Notes: generated from the sequence alone by a model not told the origin. A stretch of DNA of 37,347 bases from Terriglobia bacterium (GCA_020073105.1 JAIQFW010000011.1:1-37347), one strand, 5' to 3'; shown: positions 8,119-16,317, counted from the stretch's first letter. Translations and numbers: made by a program.

Positions 8119-8787
8119 ATGAACCGACAACCCCGCTGCGTCTTCATCACCGGCAGCACCGGCTACATGGGCCGGTCCCTGATTGCTGAGCTTTTGCGCC
8201 GCGGCCACCAGGTACGGGCGTTGGCCCGAACTGGCTCAGAAGGCAAACTGCCCCCAGGTTGCCAGGTGGTGTTCGGCGACGCGCTCAATGGTGACTCGTA
8301 CGCCGCGAGTATTCAACCTGCCGATACGTTTGTGCAGTTGGTCGGAGTCGCCCATCCCAGCCCCTCGAAGGCCGCCGAGTTCCGCACCATCGACTTTGCC
8401 TCCGCCAGCGGCGCTATCAAAGCCGCTTCTGGCGCCGGTATTCAGCATTTCGTCTATCTGAGCGTCGCCCAGCCCGCGCCGATGATGAAGGCGTACATCG
8501 AAGTTCGGTCCGAGTGCGAGGCCCTGCTCCGGCGAAGCGGCATGAACGCAACCGTTCTTCGCCCCTGGTACGTTCTCGGGCCCGGTCACCGATGGCCATA
8601 TGTTCTGTTACCGATGTACTGGCTGATGGAGCGGTTACCCTCGACACGCGAAGGTGCACGGCGGCTTGGTTTGGTGACTCTGGCGCAGATGAAAGGGGCT
8701 CTGGTGGACGCAGTCGAAAATCCCAGCCGGGGCCTGCGCATCGTGGAAGTGCCCGAAATACGCGCCTCCGCCGGACTTTTCGCCTAG
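8119..8787 (+). CDS. NmrA-like NAD(P)-binding epimerase/dehydratase-family protein
   Basis: The 222-residue product is a short atypical SDR (NmrA or complex-I NDUFA9-like type). It begins with a Rossmann beta strand and the dinucleotide loop TGSTGYMG (Gly12, Gly15, Gly18), followed by 'RGHQVRALART', a binding pattern typical of NADP. 'VVFGDALNG', 'FVQLVGVAHPSP', 'FVYLSVAQPAP' and 'TVLRPWYVLGPGH' are in the order expected for this family. The classical YxxxK catalytic pair is not evident, which fits NAD(P)-sensor members rather than active dehydrogenases. The frame is open back to 7987, inside the symporter gene, but I chose the ATG at 8119 because it has a GGGAG ribosome binding site just upstream and starts at the Rossmann strand. 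It lies 45 bp after the symporter gene and may be co-transcribed with it. Confidence 0.85.
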   Translation: MNRQPRCVFITGSTGYMGRSLIAELLRRGHQVRALARTGSEGKLPPGCQVVFGDALNGDSYAASIQPADTFVQLVGVAHPSPSKAAEFRTIDFASASGAIKAASGAGIQHFVYLSVAQPAPMMKAYIEVRSECEALLRRSGMNATVLRPWYVLGPGHRWPYVLLPMYWLMERLPSTREGARRLGLVTLAQMKGALVDAVENPSRGLRIVEVPEIRASAGLFA

Positions 8788-8931
8788 GCACTCCATCGCA
8801 AGAACTGGTCGGCAAAGGTCTCCTCTACCAAGGTAATTGCTCGAATTACGAAAGCGCATGCACATGGGACATCTATTCGCACCGTCCCGCCGATGAGATG
8901 TTGAGGTGTATCTGCCGGGAGACTGCGCCCC

Positions 8932-9321
8932 ATGCAAAGCGACGAGATTCTGGACGATGTGCATCTCCGAATCCTGCGGGTGACTGAAGACTTGCGCGCC
9001 ATCCAGCAATCGCTGAATTGTGCGGCCATGCAGGCGCCGGGCGATCCTGAGCTGATGGAAGCCCTCTGCCAGTTACCCGAGATGGAGTCGCTGCAGGTGC
9101 TCAAAACGGCTCTTGACCAGATGCGCCACTTCCTCTGGTTCTACGTACAGGTGATGACCAACGAATCGGAAGAAGGCGAGCGGTTGCGGGAGAGCATTCG
9201 CCAAAAACCCACCGCGGATGCTGCGGGAAGCCCACGCCTGGCGGCAGAAAAGTTCCGCCTGGCCGCCGACACCGCCCTGCTGCAGTTCCTCTCTGACGGC
9301 AAGGCCCGAAAACCCAACTAA
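8932..9321 (+). CDS. Small helical protein of unknown function
   Basis: The 129-residue soluble, acidic protein is predicted to be almost all alpha-helical, with 'DEILDDVHLRILRVTEDLRAIQQSLN' at the N-terminus and heptad-like 'LQVLKTALDQMRHFLWFYVQVMTNE' in the middle. There is no signal peptide, membrane segment or metal-binding motif. I do not recognise a family. The composition resembles lineage-specific hypotheticals of Acidobacteriota. The frame has sensible codon use and an ATG with an upstream GGGAGA (12 nt away, rather far). It follows the NmrA-like gene by 144 bp, and its stop codon runs straight into a 7-nt periodic repeat. The antisense open frames over the same bases are shadows. 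Confidence 0.65.
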   Translation: MQSDEILDDVHLRILRVTEDLRAIQQSLNCAAMQAPGDPELMEALCQLPEMESLQVLKTALDQMRHFLWFYVQVMTNESEEGERLRESIRQKPTADAAGSPRLAAEKFRLAADTALLQFLSDGKARKPN

Positions 9322-9354
9322 GTAGTCAGGGGTCAGAGGTCAGAAGTCAGGTCA
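9321..9354. repeat. 7-nt periodic repeat (GTCAGRG type)
   Basis: After AGTA the sequence reads GTCAGGG, GTCAGAG, GTCAGAA, GTCAGGTCA (9325-9354), four near-copies of a 7-nt unit. The same phrase with the same AGTAGTCAGG start occurs in the opposite orientation at 15521-15555. The array begins at the stop codon of the preceding gene. No coding role is seen; it looks like a microsatellite-like intergenic element of this genome. Confidence 0.6.
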
Positions 9355-9434
9355 ACCCTCTACAAATCTTTACATACAAACTCTGCATCCCCGCCTAACC
9401 GGCTCAATCCAATACAATATGTCAGTTTGACCAT

Positions 9435-9455
9435 ACAGGTACCGGGATCACCTGT
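9435..9455. promoter_or_regulatory. Possible operator upstream of the efflux operon
   Basis: ACAGGT (9435-9440) and its reverse complement ACCTGT (9450-9455) form an inverted repeat with a 9-bp spacer, about 100 bp before the RND permease start. Efflux operons are often controlled by TetR- or MarR-type repressors that bind such sites, but no regulator gene is adjacent and the arms are only 6 bp, so chance is a real possibility. No convincing -35/-10 pair was found in 9322-9553. Confidence 0.2.
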
Positions 9456-9553
9456 CTGGATTCGGATAGACCCTGCGCCGCGAATCCTGATACATACGTT
9501 TCATACTGGTCCGCACGAGAGCGGTCTCCAGTGCTGCGCGCTCCGAGGAAATT

Positions 9554-12500
9554 ATGTGGATTGTCCGACTGGCGTTACGACGGCCTTATACCTTTGTAGT
9601 TGTCGCGCTGCTGTTGCTGATTCTCGCCCCGATCGTAATTCTTCGCACCCCGACCGACATCTTCCCCAACATTGACATTCCGGTGGTCAGCATTGTCTGG
9701 GGCTATCAGGGCCTGGACGCGCAGCAGATGTCAGACCGGATTGTCTCCCAGACCGAACGCGCCCTGACCACGCTGGTCGACAACATCCAGCACATCGAGT
9801 CGCAATCGCTCAACGGCGTGGCGGTGGTCAAGGTATTCTTTCAGCCCAACGCCGACATCGACAAGGCGCTGGCCCAGGTGACGGCCATTTCCCAGACAGG
9901 GCTCAGGTTCTTGCCTCCGGGGACAACGCCGCCGTTGGTGATCACCTATAGCGCTTCGACCGTGCCCATTCTGCAGTTGGCCCTTTCCGGGCAAAAGCTC
10001 TCGGAGCAGCAACTGTTTGACTACGGTACCAGCTTCATCCGCACCCGTCTGATTACCGTCCCCGGTTGCGCGATTCCTTGGCCGTATGGTGGCAAACAGC
10101 GCCAGGTCCAGGTGGATTTGGACACCGCTGCGCTGCAGTCCAAAGGCCTGTCGGCGCTGGATGTGGTCAACGCGATCAGCGCCCAGAACTTGATTCTGCC
10201 GTCGGGCACGTCCAAGATTGGCAGCTTCGAGTACAACGTAGAGATCAACGGCAGCCCACGCACCGTGCCGGAGCTGAACCAGCTCCCCATCAAGACCGTC
10301 GGAGCCAACACCATTTACATTCGCGACGTGGCCAACGTGCGCGATGGCTTCCCGCCGCAGACCAACATCGTGCACGTCAACGGCCGGCGGGCGACGCTGC
10401 TTACCATCTTCAAGGCCGGGAACGCCTCCACCCTCAGCGTGATTTCGGGAGTCAAGGCGCTGCTGCCGCAGATTGAGGCCGGCATGCCGCCCGAACTACA
10501 CATTGAGCCTCTCGCCGATCAATCGATCTTTGTGCGCGCCTCGATTGATGGCGTATTAAAGGAGGCCGTCATCGCTGCCTGTCTCACCGGGTTGATGATT
10601 CTGATCTTCCTCGGCAATTGGCGCAGCACTCTCATCATTGCGACGTCCATCCCACTCTCGATCTTGACCTCGGTCATCGTACTGAGCGCCTTGGGGCAGA
10701 CCATCAACATCATGACCCTGGGCGGCCTGGCGCTGGCCGTCGGCATCCTGGTGGACGACGCCACGGTGGAGATCGAGAACATCAACCGAAACCTGGCGCA
10801 GGGCAAGGAAGTCGAGCACGCGATTCTGGACGGCGCCCAGCAGATCGCTGTTCCCGCGTTCGTATCCACCCTGGCGATCTGCATTGTGTTTGTGCCCATG
10901 TTTTTCCTTACCGGCGTTGCCAAGTTCCTGTTTGTGCCGTTGGCCGAAGCCGTGGTCTTTGCCATGTTGGCGTCGTATCTGCTTTCGCGGACCCTGGTGC
11001 CCACCATGGCCAAGTACCTGCTGCGCGGCCATGAAGAGGAATGCGGCCACGCTCCGCCGCCCAGCCGCAATCCGCTGGTACGTATGCAGATCCGGTTCGA
11101 GCACGCTTTTGAGCGCTTCCGGGAACGCTACCGCAACCTGCTGGAACGCTGTCTGCACCACCGGCGCGTGTTCCTGACGGGGTTTTTTGCCGCGTGCGTT
11201 GCTTCGCTGGTGTTCCTCATTCCTTGGCTCGGGCAGGATTTCTTTCCTGCGGTGGACACCGGCCAGTTCAAACTGCACCTGCGCGCCGCCACCGGTACAC
11301 GCATCGAAGAGACGGCGCGGCTCTCTGATTTGGTCTCGCAGTCGATCCGCGAGGAGATCCCGCCGGCGGAGATTTCCAGCATCATCGACAACATCGGCCT
11401 GCCCTATAGCGGCATCAATCTGACCTATAGCAACTCCGCTCCGATCGGAACTGCCGATGACGACATTCTGGTCAGCTTGGCGCCGAACCACCATCCCACC
11501 GCAGACTACGTCCACGATCTCCGGCTGAAATTGACCAGGGAATTTCCCGGCGTAACGTTTTCGTTTCTGCCTGCCGACATCGTCAGCCAGACGCTGAATT
11601 TTGGGCTTCCCGCTCCCGTCGACGTGCAGATCGCAGGCTACAATCTGCAGGGCAACCGGGAATTTGCCAACCGCCTGCTGACCCAGATTCGGCAAGTCCC
11701 GGGAATCGTGGACCTCCACATTCAGCAGCCTTTCAATCAGCCTTACCTGAATGTGGATGTGGACCGAACCAAAGCCCAGCAGGTCGGCTTCACGCAGCGC
11801 GATGTGGCCAGCAATCTTCTGATTTCGCTCAGCGGCAGTTTTCAGACCACTCCCGAGTTTTGGCTTGATCCGAAGACTGGCGTGAGCTACTCGATTGCGA
11901 CCCAAACCCCGCAGTACCGGGTGCAATCTCTCCAGGACTTGGAAAACATTCCCGTCTCAGGTCCTAGCAATGCCAGCCCGCAGATCCTCGCCAGTCTGGC
12001 GTCTTTTAACCGGAGTGTAGGGATGGGCGTGGTCTCCCATTACGACATCCAGCCTCTGATCGATATCTATGGCTCGGTGCAAGGACGCGACCTGGGAGCA
12101 GTGTCGCGGGAGATTACCCGCATAGTGGACGATGCTAAGAAGGACGCGCCGCGCGGGGCGCAGGTCAACATTCGCGGGCAGATTCAGACCATGCGCTCGT
12201 CCTACACCGGCCTGCTCAGCGGATTGGTGTTCTCCATCGTGCTGGTGTACCTTCTGATCGTAGTGAATTTCCAGTCCTGGCTGGATCCGTTCATCATTAT
12301 TTCTGCGCTGCCCGCCGCGCTGGCTGGGATTGTATGGTTTCTCTTCGTCACTCATACCACCATCAGCGTGCCCGCGCTGATCGGCTCGATCATGTGCATG
12401 GGGGTGGCCACGGCGAACAGCATTCTGGTGGTAAGCTTCGCGAAAGAGCAGATGACAGAGGGCCGCGATGCGGTGCTTTCCGCCCTCAACGCGGGGTTCA

Positions 12501-12721
12501 CCCGCTTCCGTCCGGTGATTATGACGGCGCTGGCTATGATTATCGGTATGGTGCCGATGGCGTTGGGGCTGGGCGAAGGCGGCGAGCAGAATGCTCCACT
12601 CGGCCGGGCGGTAATAGGCGGTCTGTTGTTGGCGACCGTGGCGACATTGTTCTTTGTGCCCGTATTCTTCAGTCTGTTGCATGGCCGCCGACAGGCTGCC
12701 AAAGCAGTGGCCAAGCACTAG
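9554..12721 (+). CDS. RND efflux transporter permease (HAE1/AcrB type)
   Basis: This is a 1055-residue inner-membrane pump, the normal length for the hydrophobe/amphiphile efflux family. It has TM1 at about 12-30 ('TFVVVALLLLILAPIVI'), a first periplasmic porter loop, TM2-6 (about 335-480), a cytoplasmic helix, TM7 ('VFLTGFFAACVASLVFLIPW'), a second porter loop and TM8-12 (about 875-1045). The proton-relay aspartates in TM4 are present in 'GILVDDATVEIEN' (Asp401, Asp402). The duplicated FxGxLxG-like ends, 'GVATANSILVVSFAKEQ' and 'MVPMALGLGEGGEQNAPLGRAVIGG', are family hallmarks. Driven by the proton gradient, it would expel drugs, solvents or other amphiphiles through the adaptor and outer-membrane partners encoded next. 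The start ATG has a good GAGGAAA ribosome binding site. It is the first gene of a three-gene operon. Confidence 0.96.
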   Translation: MWIVRLALRRPYTFVVVALLLLILAPIVILRTPTDIFPNIDIPVVSIVWGYQGLDAQQMSDRIVSQTERALTTLVDNIQHIESQSLNGVAVVKVFFQPNADIDKALAQVTAISQTGLRFLPPGTTPPLVITYSASTVPILQLALSGQKLSEQQLFDYGTSFIRTRLITVPGCAIPWPYGGKQRQVQVDLDTAALQSKGLSALDVVNAISAQNLILPSGTSKIGSFEYNVEINGSPRTVPELNQLPIKTVGANTIYIRDVANVRDGFPPQTNIVHVNGRRATLLTIFKAGNASTLSVISGVKALLPQIEAGMPPELHIEPLADQSIFVRASIDGVLKEAVIAACLTGLMILIFLGNWRSTLIIATSIPLSILTSVIVLSALGQTINIMTLGGLALAVGILVDDATVEIENINRNLAQGKEVEHAILDGAQQIAVPAFVSTLAICIVFVPMFFLTGVAKFLFVPLAEAVVFAMLASYLLSRTLVPTMAKYLLRGHEEECGHAPPPSRNPLVRMQIRFEHAFERFRERYRNLLERCLHHRRVFLTGFFAACVASLVFLIPWLGQDFFPAVDTGQFKLHLRAATGTRIEETARLSDLVSQSIREEIPPAEISSIIDNIGLPYSGINLTYSNSAPIGTADDDILVSLAPNHHPTADYVHDLRLKLTREFPGVTFSFLPADIVSQTLNFGLPAPVDVQIAGYNLQGNREFANRLLTQIRQVPGIVDLHIQQPFNQPYLNVDVDRTKAQQVGFTQRDVASNLLISLSGSFQTTPEFWLDPKTGVSYSIATQTPQYRVQSLQDLENIPVSGPSNASPQILASLASFNRSVGMGVVSHYDIQPLIDIYGSVQGRDLGAVSREITRIVDDAKKDAPRGAQVNIRGQIQTMRSSYTGLLSGLVFSIVLVYLLIVVNFQSWLDPFIIISALPAALAGIVWFLFVTHTTISVPALIGSIMCMGVATANSILVVSFAKEQMTEGRDAVLSALNAGFTRFRPVIMTALAMIIGMVPMALGLGEGGEQNAPLGRAVIGGLLLATVATLFFVPVFFSLLHGRRQAAKAVAKH

Positions 12722-12742
12722 GGGCATCAGGGAGTTCCTTTT

Positions 12743-13978
12743 ATGAAGGTTGAAGAACAAGACGAACTTATGACGCCGGTGACCACGAAGCCGCAGAATG
12801 GCGTTGGTGGTGGGGGATCGGCTCGCCATTGGTTGATCGCAACCCTGGCCTTTGCGGCCGTTGCGGCCATCGTAATCTCAGGAATTCTGCCCCGTATCCA
12901 GGCGCGAAACGCGCTCGTCCGCGAAACGCGAGAGATGGCCATCCCCACTGTCACCGTGGTTCGTCCTCAACGGTCGGCCCCGGCCACTGAGGTTGTTCTG
13001 CCAGCCAATGTGCAGGCTTATATCGACGCCCCTATCTATGCCCGCACCAATGGCTACCTGAAGAAGTGGTACGCGGACATTGGTACTCAGGTTAAAGCTG
13101 GGCAATTGCTGGCAGACATCGAGACGCCTGAAGTTGACCAGCAGCTTGGCCAGGCCCGTGCTGACCTGGGGACCGCGGAAGCAAACCTGCATCTCGCGGA
13201 AATCACCGCCAACCGCTATGCCGGTTTGCTGAAAAGCGATTCGGTTTCGAAGCAGGAAGCCGACAACGCAGAGGGCAACTACGCCGCCCAGAAAGCCACA
13301 GCCCAGGCCGCCGAGGCCAATGTTAGGCGATTGGAACAACTGCAGTCCTTTGAAAAGATCTACGCTCCCTTTGCCGGTGTCATCACCGCCCGCAACACCG
13401 ACATCGGCGCACTGATCGACTCCGGCAGCAGCGGGGGCGCCAGGACAGAACTCTTTCACATCGCGCAGCCCGACAAGTTGCGAGTCTACGTCAACGTACC
13501 CGAAGCTTATTCACAAGCCGCAAAGCCAGGCTTGACGGCTGATCTGACCCTCTCGGAGTTTCCCGGGCGGCGCTTCCAGGGAACGCTAGTGCGGACCGCC
13601 AATGCGATCGATCAGGCGACGCGCACCCTACTAGTAGAAATCAGCGTGAATAATCCCACCGGCACTTTGCTCAGCGGCGCCTATGCGCAAGTGCACCTCA
13701 AGCTGCCGGGTGGAGCGTCTTCCTTCACTCTCCCCGTGAACGCGTTGTTGTTCCGGTCGGAAGGCCTGCGGGTGGCGGCTGTTGCTGACGGCGGACACGT
13801 AGATCTCAAGCCCATCAGCATTGGTCACGACTATGGCACGGAGGTCGAAATCGTTGCCGGACTGACGGGAGAAGAGTCGATTGTCGCCAATCCTCCGGAT
13901 TCACTCGAGTCGGGACAGGAGGTGCGCGTCGTCCGGCCGTCGTCGGGAGACAAGGCCCCTGGAGGGGCCAAGCAGTGA
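12743..13978 (+). CDS. RND efflux periplasmic adaptor (membrane fusion protein)
   Basis: The 411-residue adaptor links the pump to the outer-membrane channel. A short cytoplasmic N-terminus is followed by one membrane anchor (about 29-49, 'LIATLAFAAVAAIVISGIL'). Then come a lipoyl-like half ('VQAYIDAPIYARTNGYLKKWYADIGTQVKAGQLLADIETP'), a coiled-coil hairpin (about 130-195, Ala/Gln/Glu-rich with 'LGQARADLGTAEANLHLAE'), the second lipoyl half ('IYAPFAGVITARNTDIGALI'), a beta-barrel ('VYVNVPEAYS') and a membrane-proximal domain. This is the standard HlyD/AcrA order. It lies 21 bp after the permease gene and overlaps the next gene by 4 bp (ATGA), so the three genes are one transcript. The ATG at 12743 has a GGGAG site 8 nt upstream; an in-frame ATG at 12770 is an alternative. 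Confidence 0.95.
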   Translation: MKVEEQDELMTPVTTKPQNGVGGGGSARHWLIATLAFAAVAAIVISGILPRIQARNALVRETREMAIPTVTVVRPQRSAPATEVVLPANVQAYIDAPIYARTNGYLKKWYADIGTQVKAGQLLADIETPEVDQQLGQARADLGTAEANLHLAEITANRYAGLLKSDSVSKQEADNAEGNYAAQKATAQAAEANVRRLEQLQSFEKIYAPFAGVITARNTDIGALIDSGSSGGARTELFHIAQPDKLRVYVNVPEAYSQAAKPGLTADLTLSEFPGRRFQGTLVRTANAIDQATRTLLVEISVNNPTGTLLSGAYAQVHLKLPGGASSFTLPVNALLFRSEGLRVAAVADGGHVDLKPISIGHDYGTEVEIVAGLTGEESIVANPPDSLESGQEVRVVRPSSGDKAPGGAKQ

Positions 13979-15471
13979 TGGCAACGCGCTTAACGTTCTT
14001 CGCGACGATCACTCTCGGTCTATTGTTGTCGTCGGGGTGCGCCGTTGGCCCTCGTTACGCACGGCCTCAAGCGCCTGCGCCGCCCGAATACAAGGAAACC
14101 CCACCGAACTGGAAACCGGCCCAGCCCTCGGACCAGGTTCTTCGTGGCAAGTGGTGGGAGGTCTATGAGGATGCGCAACTCAATGGGCTGGAAGAGAAGG
14201 TCAACGTCTCCAACCAGAGCTTGAAGGCAGCCCAGGCGCAGTTCGAGCAGGCGCGTGCCATGGTCCGCTACCATCGCGCAGATTACTACCCGACCATCAC
14301 TGCCGGGGTCTCCGCCACCCGCGAACGTCTATCGAAGAATCGTCCTTTAGGGCAGTTCAGTGGAGGAATAACGACCAATGACCTGGTCCTTCCGGTCGAT
14401 ATGTCCTATGAGCCGGACGTCTGGGGCAAGGTGAGGCGAAACGTGGAGGCCTACCGCACCAACGCCCAGGCCACCTTCGCCGACCTTGAGGCGGTGAGCC
14501 TCAGCCTGCATGCGGAACTTGCGGTGGATTACTTTCAGGCGCGAGAACTCGACGCCGAGGCGCAGTTGCTCGATTCAACGGTTGCGGGCTACGAAAAGTG
14601 GCTTGAGCTGACCGAGAACCGGTACAAGGGCGGCGTGGCCTCCGCAGTGGATGTGGCCCAGGCGCAAACCCAGCTGGAGACGGCCCGTGCACAGGACATC
14701 GAGGTGAAGGCCCAGCGGACTCAGTTAGAACACGCCATCGCAGTCCTGATTGGCGAGCCCGCCCCCAGCTTTACCTTGCCGCTCAGTGCTCTAAACGCAA
14801 CTCCTCCGGTGATTCCACCCGGGCTGCCCTCGGAGTTGTTGGAGCGCCGTCCGGACATTGCATTTTCCGAGCGGCAGATGGCTGCAGCCAATGCGAATAT
14901 CGGGGTTGCAAAGGCAGCGTATTTTCCTCTGTTCAATTTTCCGGCTGGGGCTGGCTTCGAGAGCACTACCGTCATCAACTGGCTTTCCAATCCCAGCACA
15001 TTTGTTTCGGTGGGCATCTCGGCGGTGGGGACCATCTTCGATGCCGGCCGCCGTCGCGCCAGCTTGGACCAGGCCCGTGCTGCTTACAATCAAAGCGTAG
15101 CCAACTATCAGCAGAACGTGCTCACGGCGTACCAGGAAGTAGAGGACAACCTGGCAGCCTTACGACTACTGGAGCAGGAAGCGGCAACCCAGGCAGCAGC
15201 CGTGGCCGCGGCGGAACACTCCCTCGAACTTTCCAGGAACCGCTATACCGGCGGGGTAACGACGTATCTCGAAGTGATTACAGCTCAGACGACCGCTCTC
15301 GCCGATGAGCGCACTGCCGAGCAGATCTCCGGGCGACGCATGATCGATAGTGTCCTGCTGGTGAAAGCTCTCGGCGGCGGCTGGGACGCGGCCAGCCTGT
15401 CGAAACTGGATTTGACCTCGCGCAAGCCCTACGCCCCGCCTGCTCCACCCTCGCCTGACCCAGGCCAGTAA
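13975..15471 (+). CDS. Outer-membrane efflux lipoprotein (TolC/OprM, NodT-type)
   Basis: The 498-residue protein is the outer-membrane channel of the pump. The signal sequence ends in a lipobox, LSSGC, so Cys22 would be lipidated, as in OprM/NodT channels. The mature protein starts 'AVGPRYARPQAP', a typical NodT opening, and contains two related halves with long helices ('ALKAAQAQFEQARAMVRYHRADYYP' is the classic first-helix region, split here only by a residue or two). 'LLERRPDIAFSERQMAAANANIGVAKAAYFP' marks the second half. The end is proline-rich. The ATG overlaps the adaptor stop by 4 bp, showing translational coupling. A strong hairpin follows 24 bp after the stop. Confidence 0.94.
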   Translation: MMATRLTFFATITLGLLLSSGCAVGPRYARPQAPAPPEYKETPPNWKPAQPSDQVLRGKWWEVYEDAQLNGLEEKVNVSNQSLKAAQAQFEQARAMVRYHRADYYPTITAGVSATRERLSKNRPLGQFSGGITTNDLVLPVDMSYEPDVWGKVRRNVEAYRTNAQATFADLEAVSLSLHAELAVDYFQARELDAEAQLLDSTVAGYEKWLELTENRYKGGVASAVDVAQAQTQLETARAQDIEVKAQRTQLEHAIAVLIGEPAPSFTLPLSALNATPPVIPPGLPSELLERRPDIAFSERQMAAANANIGVAKAAYFPLFNFPAGAGFESTTVINWLSNPSTFVSVGISAVGTIFDAGRRRASLDQARAAYNQSVANYQQNVLTAYQEVEDNLAALRLLEQEAATQAAAVAAAEHSLELSRNRYTGGVTTYLEVITAQTTALADERTAEQISGRRMIDSVLLVKALGGGWDAASLSKLDLTSRKPYAPPAPPSPDPGQ

Positions 15472-15494
15472 CAACATGAAATATGAAAAATGGA

Positions 15495-15515
15495 GGACGG
15501 GCGTCTCGCCCGTCC
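15495..15515 (+). terminator. Hairpin after the efflux operon
   Basis: GGACGGGCG and CGCCCGTCC form a perfect 9-bp stem with a TCT loop, starting 24 bp after the operon's last stop codon. It is not followed by a U-run, so an intrinsic terminator of the classical kind is not proven. GC-rich stems of this wording also behave as dispersed intergenic repeats. Confidence 0.45.
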
Positions 15516-15520
15516 CGGCC

Positions 15521-15555
15521 GACTCCTTCTCCCCGACTCCTGACTCCTGACTACT
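15521..15555. repeat. 7-nt periodic repeat (GACTCCT type), inverted copy of the one at 9321
   Basis: Units GACTCCT (15521), TCTCCCC (15528), GACTCCT (15535), GACTCCT (15542) and GACTACT (15549) form a 7-nt periodic stretch. Read on the other strand it starts AGTAGTCAGGAGTCAG, matching 9321-9336 at 15 of 16 positions. It directly precedes the left REP of the RAYT element. Confidence 0.6.
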
Positions 15556-15561
15556 TTGCTC

Positions 15562-15634
15562 GGTGCCCCAGGTTCGCGCCCCCTTCCCTGCTGTTCAGTC
15601 TCACGATGTACGGGTTTCGGGGCGCTAACCTGGG
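15562..15634. repeat. Left REP pair (BIME) of the RAYT element
   Basis: The outer REP at 15562-15582 contains CCCAGGTTCGCGCCCC and the inner REP at 15619-15634 is GGGGCGCTAACCTGGG; together they can fold into a 16-bp stem with one mismatch and a 36-nt loop. It ends 57 bp before the transposase start and so also forms its leader region. Confidence 0.85.
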
Positions 15635-15690
15635 ACGAGGATGTTCAACTGTCACATCCTTCTGCAGCGCTGCACCCATAGGCTTCCTTC

Positions 15691-16230
15691 ATGCCAAGCG
15701 GTCTCAGGCGGTTTCAGCAGTCCCGGCAGTCGCACTTCGTGACTTTCAGTTGTTACCGGCGACAACCGTACTTCTCATCCCCCGACGTTTATGAGCTCCT
15801 TGTGCGATGCCTCGAAGACATGCGCCGCCGCTTTGGCCTGTGTGTCTATGGATACGTGGTCATGCCCGAACACGTGCACCTGCTGGTCAGCGAACCCGAG
15901 GAGTTGGCCTTGGCGGATGCGGTTCACTACCTGAAACTGTCATTCACGAAACGACTTTCCAACCGTGGTACGGGATCGTTCTGGCAGAAACGCTACTACG
16001 ACCGCAATGTTCGCGATGCGGAGGAGTTCACGGTCAAGCTGCGATACCTGCATCGCAACCCCGTCAAGCGCGGGCTGGTGAAAGCGGCCGAGGAGTGGAA
16101 GTGGAGCAGCTTTCGCCACTATGCGTTCCGCGAGATGGGCACTGTGGAAATTGAATCCGAGTGGACCGCACGGGATCGAGAACGAAGAGACTCACATGAT
16201 CCGGTGCGAGTGTTTCTGCGCCCAGGTTAG
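15691..16230 (+). CDS. REP-associated tyrosine transposase (RAYT, IS200/IS605-like Y1 family)
   Basis: The 179-residue protein has all the features of an active RAYT. It opens with 'SHFVTFSCYRRQPYF' and carries the metal-binding HxH pair in 'YGYVVMPEHVHLLVS' (His61, His63). 'GSFWQKRYYDRNVRDAEEF' follows, and then 'KLRYLHRNPVKRGLV' with the likely nucleophile Tyr119 and 'WKWSSFRHY'. Enzymes of this family cut and rejoin single-stranded REP hairpins through a 5'-phosphotyrosine link and are usually single-copy domesticated genes. No frameshift or lost motif is seen. The last codons (RPG-stop) and the TAG itself lie within the right inner REP, so gene and substrate are physically fused. The ATG at 15691 lacks a strong ribosome binding site. 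Confidence 0.93.
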   Translation: MPSGLRRFQQSRQSHFVTFSCYRRQPYFSSPDVYELLVRCLEDMRRRFGLCVYGYVVMPEHVHLLVSEPEELALADAVHYLKLSFTKRLSNRGTGSFWQKRYYDRNVRDAEEFTVKLRYLHRNPVKRGLVKAAEEWKWSSFRHYAFREMGTVEIESEWTARDRERRDSHDPVRVFLRPG

Positions 16231-16294
16231 CGCCCCAAAACAAGGCCATTCGAGACTACTAAGATACGCAAACGGGGCGCGAACCTGGGGCACC
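16221..16294. repeat. Right REP pair (BIME) of the RAYT element
   Basis: The inner REP CCCAGGTTAGCGCCCC (16221-16236) and the outer REP at 16274-16294, containing GGGGCGCGAACCTGGG, form a stem with a 37-nt loop, the mirror image of the left unit. It overlaps the last 10 bases of the transposase gene and may also terminate its transcript. A degenerate copy of the sequence just left of the element (CTCCTGACTACTTTGC, 15544-15559) appears at 16311-16326 with one mismatch. Confidence 0.85.
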
Positions 16295-16317
16295 AGGCTC
16301 TTGGATACGCCTCCTGC

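Larger units (their letters stand above)
15562..16294 (+). mobile_element. RAYT-REP element: transposase gene flanked by mirror-image REP pairs
   Basis: The outer REPs, 15562-15582 and 16274-16294, are perfect 21-bp reverse complements. The inner REPs, 15619-15634 and 16221-16236, are perfect 16-bp reverse complements (GGGGCGCTAACCTGGG and its mirror). Within each flank the outer and inner REPs also pair with one another with a single mismatch in the 16-bp core (CGAAC against CTAAC), so each side is a two-REP hairpin unit (BIME) with a loop of 36-37 nt. The gene between them encodes a Y1 transposase of the RAYT family. The right inner REP contains the gene's stop codon. This arrangement is the hallmark of REP-associated tyrosine transposases, which act on such hairpins. 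Confidence 0.9.

Noticed and set aside
9427-9675. 82-codon frame starting before the RND permease
   Set aside because: TTG start, overlaps the permease start in another frame, and its sequence is low in structure and rich in Arg, His and Pro.
10556-11926. 456-codon open frame antisense to the RND permease gene
   Set aside because: It mirrors the third-position GC bias of the strongly supported RND gene, its translation is rich in Arg/His/Gln/Gly without any domain, and the sense gene has full family motifs.
15483-15794. 103-codon frame over the left REP pair
   Set aside because: It reads through a terminator-like hairpin, a periodic repeat and the REPs, and overlaps the transposase gene out of frame.
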